Origin: Phaeoceros laevis
Lineage: Eukaryota; Anthocerotophyta; Anthocerotopsida; Notothyladales
Assembly (NCBI GenBank): GCA_049999765.1
Contig: JBNGIQ010009305.1
Span: 152,042 to 188,497 of the forward strand
Direction: 5' to 3'
Length of the DNA stretch: 36,456 nt
Position 1 is the stretch's first letter, and each line of letters opens with the position of its first letter. The translations under genes and the position numbers were made by a program. Positions 30,984-36,456 of this stretch are shown here, one piece after another. The notes below the pieces were generated by a model. That model made no database searches and had not been told where the DNA came from. It worked only from the letters and a program-made list of their open reading frames with translations.

Positions 30984-32833
30984 CTAACGTCGGGAAACAC
31001 TGCTGGTGGCTAGGCCCATGTTGTGGGCAAAGACAATCCTGGGCTTCTCGGCCTGCTCCTGCTCGGATAGACCAACTTGGTCCAGGTCGCTGTCGAAGAC
31101 AACCGCGGAGCGTTTGAGGCAATACACATTCCGGTCCTGCCATGTTGGCGCCTGGTGGCTGTCGGTGCTTACGTAGTAAGGCTCGATGTCGGCATATGGA
31201 ATGGCTTCATCCGGATTCTCCGGTAGGATGGCCCATATGGAAGCGTCACGTTTGGCATGAGTGCCCGAATCGTTCCATATGAAATGGCCCACCCTGCCCT
31301 TCACCAAGCGATCGTTGCGCACAGCACGGATCCGCCGGGTCTCTTCGGCTGAAGGAGGATCTTCGCGGCCTCCCGTCGAAGCGCCTCCTTTGAAGAAATC
31401 GGAGAGCACCCTGTAATCCGCAGACTCGCGAGCAAGGCCTCGCCACAGATTGAAGTCTTTTTCTTTCCCGGATCCAGCGTCGGTCCACACATTCTGCCAG
31501 CTGCTCACCTCGGCCAGGGCCCCGGGCGAGATCTCTCGTACCAAGAGCGTGCCGCCCCCCCTTCTGTCTATTCCGGAGAGGGCCACCTGGCCCAGAATGT
31601 ACCACCCGTCGCTCGGGTCCGGAATGCAGACGCTGAGATCGTTGTATGCGCCGCTGCCCCTGTCGGTGAACATGGTGTTGTTGAGGTTCTCGATCTTGGC
31701 ACGCAGGTACGGGCCGGAGTCCATGTTGTAGTGCGTCTCCTTCATCTGGCAGTAGGTTGGGTAGAAATCCCGCAGCTTCTGCCCCCGCTCTGAAGTGGAG
31801 GCCAGGGTCCAGATGCCCAGCAGGCCGCCGTCCAGGAAGTCGGCCAGAGCGAGCCAGTTGCCCACGCTGCTGGCCCAGGCGTTGGGGTCCTTGGGGAAGG
31901 CCTGCCCTCCCAGGGCGGGGTCGCCGCCCACCGTCTCCAATATGGAGGTGCTGTTCTCATCCATGCGCGCAACGTCCTCCTTGTACCGGAACTCCTCCTG
32001 GGCCGAGATGCTGCCCACCAGGGTCTTGTAAGACATCTCCGCCACGATGCCGAGGTCAGTGTCGGAGCTGTAGCGGAACTTGTTGGTGGCGGAGGAGTAG
32101 GTGGCTCGGCCGCCCATCACCAGGCCCGCCAGGTAGTGCGTGCCGTAGGTGTTGAAGTGCTGGAACAGGTTCTGCGCGCCGTCGATGTCAGCCAGGACCG
32201 CTGGATCCAGGAACTTGTTGGCGTGGTTGGGGAGCTGCAGCGTGAAGAGACCGACGTCGAACTGGCTCAGCAGAAACTCGAACGCCTTGTTGCTCGCTGT
32301 GGACTGCCCGAAATCCGCCGCCACGGACGCGGAGAAGTTGTAGGATCCGTCCAACTTGGTTTTGTTGCTCATCTGGGTGGTGTAGGACCGGATGTCGGTC
32401 CGGACGTGTAGAGGCTCGTGGTGACGTTGCTCCGGTACACGATGCTCTTGGGTTTCGCGTACACCGAGTCGGGATTCCCCGGCACCACCTGCACCAGCTC
32501 CATGTCGTCCGCTTCTTGGGGGAAGTTGAACAGACAAGGCTTGCAGCTCCGGGTGTCTGCGTAGAAGCCGTTGAGCACGTCGTAGCCGCACCCCAGGGTG
32601 TTCCATCCAGGAAGCAGGTACCTCTCCTCCAAGTGACTTGGGCTTGGAGATGAAAAATTCCGTGGATCCATGGGTAGCAGGTGCCCTTTGGATTGATCAA
32701 GCAACTGCTGCAGCTTTCAAGAACGTTGCCTGAGGGTGGATGTATGCCGAGCACCCTGCACAAGCACAGCATCGCACAATACAGCCGGTGTTGCTAAAAG
32801 GATGAGAGCCAAGCAAACTTGAGGAGCAAACAT
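30984..32833 (-). CDS. Secreted-type MACPF (perforin-like) protein with three-repeat C-terminal domain; frame broken
   Basis: Candidate membrane-attack-complex/perforin protein. The main frame (to TAG at 30984) carries the MACPF signature YGTHYLAGLVMGG (about 32112-32152). The N-terminal part of the domain (LLPGWNTLGCGYDVLNGFYA, then a CKPC pair) is in a different frame, and the frame changes between 32397 and 32410 without any intron-like sequence. Further upstream in that same frame an ATG at 32833 opens a clear signal peptide (hydrophobic core VCLALILLA), but a TGA at 32717-32719 separates it from the domain. That could be a small intron or a lesion. The C-terminal ~200 residues contain three copies of a (W/F)-x-D-x-G-(S/T)-x4-D-x-(S/N)-(V/L/I)-(W/C) pattern: FTDRGSGAYNDLSVC, WTDAGSGKEKDFNLW, WNDSGTHAKRDASIW. 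These resemble Vps62/DUF946-type or beta-prism repeats. Ordinary plant MACPF proteins (CAD1/NSL1) lack a signal peptide. Fern MACPF proteins with insecticidal activity are known, so a defensive role is possible (inference). Pseudogene versus assembly error is unresolved. Confidence 0.82.
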
Positions 32834-32965
32834 GCACACCACAGAATCTCATCGGTCAGCTGGTGCTAGCGGTGGTGCTGCTATAAGGATGAGAGCCAAG
32901 CAAACTGAGCCAACATATATGCCCACCTGTACAGAATCTCGCCAGACAACTGGTGCTGGTGCTGT
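32797..32965. repeat. Imperfect ~84-bp tandem duplication over the signal-peptide region
   Basis: AGGATGAGAGCCAAGCAAAC with surrounding sequence occurs at about 32802 and again at about 32886. Both are followed by ...ACAGAATCTC and then CTGGTGCT. A third, shorter relative, GGGAGCCAAGCAAACTGAGG, is at 33257. The first copy encodes (minus) the hydrophobic signal peptide. The second encodes a similar hydrophobic string but has no in-frame ATG. Confidence 0.8.
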
Positions 32966-34099
32966 GTCAAACCAAGTGTAGGATCGCTTAATCTCCTAGT
33001 GCTAGCTAGGATGCAAGAGAAGGAAGGACTAAGCATAGGGTCAAGTGAGGAATGGACCTTTGGGCCAAGCCCCTTTATAGCGTTACAATGTTGGTCACCA
33101 AGTTGCTAGCACACTAGCCTAGAAACAAAGTAGGATGTAAGTGCAATATAAAAGAGTTGACTACCATGTGTACCGACTAGCACGTGCACCCACTAGCATT
33201 ATTGACTAGTTTCTTAGTTAACTCATTACTTGTAACATGCTGCAGCTGAAGGGCTGGGAGCCAAGCAAACTGAGGGCCGGGCCGGTTCACACCCAAGCGC
33301 TTGTCAGGCCTGGGTCTGACAATATTTAAAACGTGATATCACGTGAAAGGCCTTGGCAGCATATCCTTCCGGGACAGGAGGCTGCTGACGTATGCCAGGT
33401 CTGAAAACCCTGGCTCTCTGCCAGTGTCGTGCATATAATATTTGAGGGAAAGGCTGAGGGAGGCCTAGGGATATCTCAGCATCCAATCACGAAAAGTTTT
33501 ATCTACAGGTAAGAAACGAAACGGACCCAACTACTACTCTGCAGCAGCTCTGGACATGTGAGCCAGCAAATTGGGAGAATTTCTGAAGCAGTCAGCCGGC
33601 CAGCGTTTCACCACCACACGTTCATCAGTCCCGGCTGCCGGTCGAAATATACCTGGCAAGGTGGTCAATTCCCATGTGGAGTTGGCTAGACTACTGTTTG
33701 AAAGAGAGTTGCTGGTCAAGCAGAGGGAATCAAGTGGTGTTGGCTAGACACCGTAATCTTACTACTACTACTACTACTATTTGAAAGAGAGTTGCCTGGT
33801 CAAGCAGAGGGAATCAAGTGGAGTTGGCTATCTAGACACCATAATCTTACTACAGTAACTACTCCTCCTACTATTTGAAAGAGAGTTGCCTGCTGGTCAA
33901 GCGGGGAATCAAGTGGGTTCCAATGCTAGCAATGTACTCGATCGTCAGCGTGAATCACACTCCACTAGCCAGCTGATGAAGCAGTGACGTCATCAGCCGG
34001 CATGGCATGTGCGAAACAGCAGCCAAGCAAGGCTCGCGATCGTCTATGGAATCTGCATCGCGTAACGCGTTTTTTTTGCAACCTCACACAAATTAGTAC
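32834..34099. other. Upstream region of the MACPF gene, repeat-rich
   Basis: No gene is supported. It holds the tandem duplication at its left edge and the three-copy repeat at 33677-33920. GCTAGCACACTAGCC-like short motifs are frequent. Confidence 0.5.
33677..33920 (+). repeat. Three-copy 83-94-bp repeat with embedded (TAC)n microsatellite
   Basis: Units contain TTTGAAAGAGAGTTGC...TGGTCAAGC...GGGAATCAAGTGG...GTTGGCTA...GACACC.TAATCTTACTA. TTTGAAAGAG occurs at 33697, 33780 and 33874. An uninterrupted ACTACTACTACTACTACTA run lies at about 33760-33779, and unit length differs mainly around it. Confidence 0.9.
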
Positions 34100-34412
34100 A
34101 GCATATGTACAGCTAGCTAAGCGTTGAATGGAAGTGCGACGTACATTCTGCTTCAGGACTAGGCGCCGTGGGCAATCGCAGATTGGTTGGGCAGACTAAA
34201 AATTTAATGTGAGAGAGTGATGGCCTTCTCCGGGTTATAATTAGCAACGTCCACACCTCCAGCGTGTGCGACGAACTCAGCTGGAGTCATGTGGTTGCCG
34301 TGGCATTTGCACACTATCTTGATCACCTTCTGGCAATTGTAGAGGGCACCGCAGATGGTCTTCCCGGCCCGTTGGGACCAGCCCCAGTGCTTTGAACCCA
34401 AGGCAACCGAGT
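34100..34412 (-). pseudogene. Inverted partial copy of the NINJA-type gene 3' end
   Basis: On the minus strand this matches 22919-23210, covering the C-terminal JAZ-binding-domain code and the first ~60 bp of 3' UTR. It still reads ICGALYNCQKVIKIVCKCHG and MTPAEFVAHAGGVDVAN. Differences include a 5-bp insertion before the GKTICG codons that shifts the frame, a 6-bp insertion after VDVAN, and an insertion that brings a stop after ITLSH. Nothing upstream of the domain is present. Because the copied part lies within one exon, DNA-level and RNA-mediated duplication cannot be told apart. Confidence 0.92.
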
Positions 34413-34781
34413 CCACGGGTCCGCCTTATGAGCAGCTCACCAGAGAGCGTCCAGGAGCGTGGTTTTTCCTGAACCGGAGGGGCCCGCGCATCTGATGGCC
34501 GTGAGCCTTAGAAACATCCATGGGCCCAAGTGCTGAAAAACGAAGGTTTCAAGAACCATAGCTCTAAAACTTTCTTAAATTTAAAGTGGTCAGCACTTGA
34601 CACATGAGCTTTCGAACCCGACTAATATTGCATTGATCTTTAAATTTCCAGAATGCATACATGTCTTGACTCTACACAGCGAGGACAGTCGTACTTGCAA
34701 TTGTAACAAGCTTGCAATTGATTTGCATACTACACCATTTGAAGTTAGCTACATGCTACCACTCGATCAAGCAACCCAGAG
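34413..34781. other. Spacer
   Basis: Between the NINJA copy and the cysteine-rich gene. It is probably partly the 3' UTR of the latter. Nothing else was recognised. Confidence 0.5.
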
Positions 34782-35168
34782 CTATTTGGGCTCCGGACGC
34801 GTGACCAAACTGCTTGGCGGTGGGGGAGGGGTGTCCAAGGTGCACTTCTGGAAGATGCATTGCAGATCGCCTGCGCACTGTCGGTCCTCCGTGCAGGGCA
34901 TGCCAGTAGTGAAGGGACCCCGGCCAGCCTGAGATCCGACCCGCAGTGCCCGCGGCAACATTGGTGGCGGGTCGGGGCGGCACGCGATGGCACACTCATT
35001 TTCGATGCACAACATGTCGCTGGGGCACTGAGAGTCATTGGTGCAGCGCCCGGGGGCCAGGCCTTGGGCTCTTCCGGGAGAGCCTTGTAGGAGGAGCAGG
35101 GCCACCAAGAGCGTGGCTGCCACCAAACGAAGGCCAACACCTCTTCCATGATCACCGCCTCCTTCCAT
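34782..35168 (-). CDS. Small secreted cysteine-rich protein with two C-x5-C-x5-C-x4-C modules
   Basis: A 128-residue intronless frame starts at ATG 35168 and ends at TAG 34784-34782. Residues 1-13 are polar and Gly-rich, about 14-28 form a strong hydrophobic core (LRLVAATLLVALLLLQG), and a likely signal peptidase site follows near RAQG. The mature part has two related modules: CTNDSQCPSDMLCIENEC (plus a further Cys shortly after) and CTEDRQCAGDLQCIFQKC. They are joined by a Pro/Arg-rich linker, with a Pro-rich tail (DTPPPPPSS). Spacing is C-x5-C-x5-C-x4-C in both. Such patterns occur in several small disulfide-rich extracellular modules (EB-like, Dickkopf-like, WAP-like), and I cannot place this one. 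It is predicted to be secreted or apoplastic. It lies about 2 kb upstream of the MACPF gene on the same strand. Confidence 0.75.
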   Translation of the reverse strand: MEGGGDHGRGVGLRLVAATLLVALLLLQGSPGRAQGLAPGRCTNDSQCPSDMLCIENECAIACRPDPPPMLPRALRVGSQAGRGPFTTGMPCTEDRQCAGDLQCIFQKCTLDTPPPPPSSLVTRPEPK

Positions 35169-36456
35169 CTCCGCGTATTAGCTTAGAACAGGGCGACTTC
35201 AACTCGGGTTGGACATTACTTATCATACTAGGCTCATACGCTCATGCTTCTTAGAGTGAATGGTTCAAGCCTTGAAGGGTGCACTGGGTGTGTGATGGTA
35301 GGTTACTATCATTCCGCCATGTATTAATATTTTTTACCATGTTAGCTAGCTGGATGATGCTTTTTTTCCCGAAAGTTGTGTTACCAACTTACCGCCCGGC
35401 TTCCTCTAATACTGTATGTATTTATTTTTGTGAAAAAAAAAAACCCTTAATAATATATTATTCAAGTTCTATTATTCAAGTTCTTGTCTTAGTGACCTCC
35501 ATAGACTCTTTCAACCTTCAATAAACTTTTGGCTACTATTCTCAGCTTGTGGAGAGTCCAAGACAAGAGTTTGGTCACCAAAGTTGGTACATATTGTGTC
35601 TCATGTCTTTACTCTTTGTTTCCTTTATTTTCTCTATTTAATTGCTGTTTGAGCCAGCCCTTTGTGAAGAGACCAAGAGGAAGAGTTTGATCACCTGTTT
35701 GTGACACTTTGTGCCTATTATCTAACATACTTACTCTTTATTTATATCTTTGCTTCTTTTTATGATGATATGGGAGTGAGTGCCGTGTTGAGAAACCAAC
35801 ACAAGAGTTTGATTAGGCGTTGATGCCTAATATATTTACTCTTTATTTATTTATTTATTTGTGCTGATATTTAAGCGAGCTCTTTTGTTCAAGTTCCAAC
35901 CACGATCAGAATGGAAAAAATATTATCATGCTTGCTATCCGTTTTTTGAATTGGAGGTTCCTGATAATGCTCACTGAGCAACTACGGTTCCTGCACAATT
36001 ATCTGGTTAGGGAAGGGCAGAGCAGAAATACCAACAACCTGTTAGAATCCTCTATCTGTTTTTGTGACCGGAATGATACGCACAACACAGCATCTGGACA
36101 GGATTTAACAGGAATAGAATATGGCAAGAGACCCCATTGTTTATGCCAAGACGTGAGGCAAACGGCTTCCCTAGGTCACAGCCAAATGATGAACTGGCAG
36201 CGTTAGGGACATCAGACCCTGCAGTGGAAACAATTCTCACGTACAGGTCAGTGGCGACAGAAACTACTCACAGCCCCGGTGGAAAGACCTTGGAAACCCA
36301 AGCGGCACGTCAATTGACTTCAAAACAGTATCACAAGCCTTTCAACAACTCCTCAAACCTCGTGCTCAGACACCAGGGACAAGCTATTCACAACGAAAAC
36401 TCGGACCACGCCGTAAACACCCGTCCAAACAACAAAGGGCTGGCTCCCCCTATATG
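35169..36456. other. AT-rich intergenic region with imperfect repeats
   Basis: No gene is supported. ATTATTCAAGTTCT is repeated in tandem at about 35457-35485. Three loose units of about 115-121 bp, each with CAAGA/GAAGAGTTTGxT ... TACTCTTTxTTT, occur at about 35560, 35680 and 35800. Confidence 0.5.

Noticed and set aside
31757-32155. Plus-strand frame rich in Pro/Arg/Cys
   Set aside because: Shadow of the MACPF coding strand.
1-36456. CRISPR array, rRNA or bacterial operon structure
   Set aside because: Spliced plant genes throughout. No regularly spaced short identical repeats and no rRNA signature.

Overview
The window is nuclear DNA of a land plant. The genes are split by short GT-AG introns of roughly 60-350 bp and carry plant-specific families: a NINJA-type jasmonate co-repressor adaptor, a DVL/RTFL peptide, PLS-class PPR proteins, and plant-type MAP1A and NAR1. 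A seed-free plant is most likely, a fern or lycophyte, with hornwort not excluded. The best pointer is a relic DYW domain ending in Gly-Arg-Pro, the ending associated with the DYW:KP class known from hornworts, lycophytes and ferns. The species cannot be fixed from sequence alone. A 100-base run of N at 17752-17851 marks a scaffold gap.

Layout. 1-9 kb is a compact gene block: a 74-residue DVL/RTFL peptide (minus, 1262-1486), a 16-exon C6H2-zinc-finger methionine aminopeptidase (minus, 2835-5801) and an 11-exon NAR1 cytosolic Fe-S assembly factor (plus, 6396-8990). The last two are divergent across 594 bp. 9-17.7 kb is repeat-rich: a PIF1/Helitron-like helicase fragment between 170-bp direct repeats, minisatellites, a 32-bp perfect palindrome, a large foldback structure and decayed reading frames with stops. 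17.9-23.2 kb is GC-rich and holds an unusually long NINJA-family gene (1057 aa, one coding intron). 24-30 kb is a PPR neighbourhood: one intact intronless PLS gene (817 aa) with fragments and pseudogenes on both strands. 31-35.2 kb holds, on the minus strand, a secreted-type MACPF protein with a C-terminal three-repeat domain (frame broken near its N terminus), an inverted broken copy of the NINJA 3' end, and a small secreted cysteine-rich protein. 35.2-36.5 kb is AT-rich and repetitive.

How the genes work together. MAP1A, NAR1, NINJA and DVL are independent housekeeping or regulatory genes. PPR proteins act on organelle RNA. The MACPF and cysteine-rich genes are both predicted to be secreted, lie within 4 kb of each other on one strand, and look like candidate defence proteins. 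That pairing is the most novel part of the window and is an inference.

Exon models for MAP1A, NAR1 and NINJA were derived by hand. Phase is consistent at every junction and the splice sites follow GT-AG.
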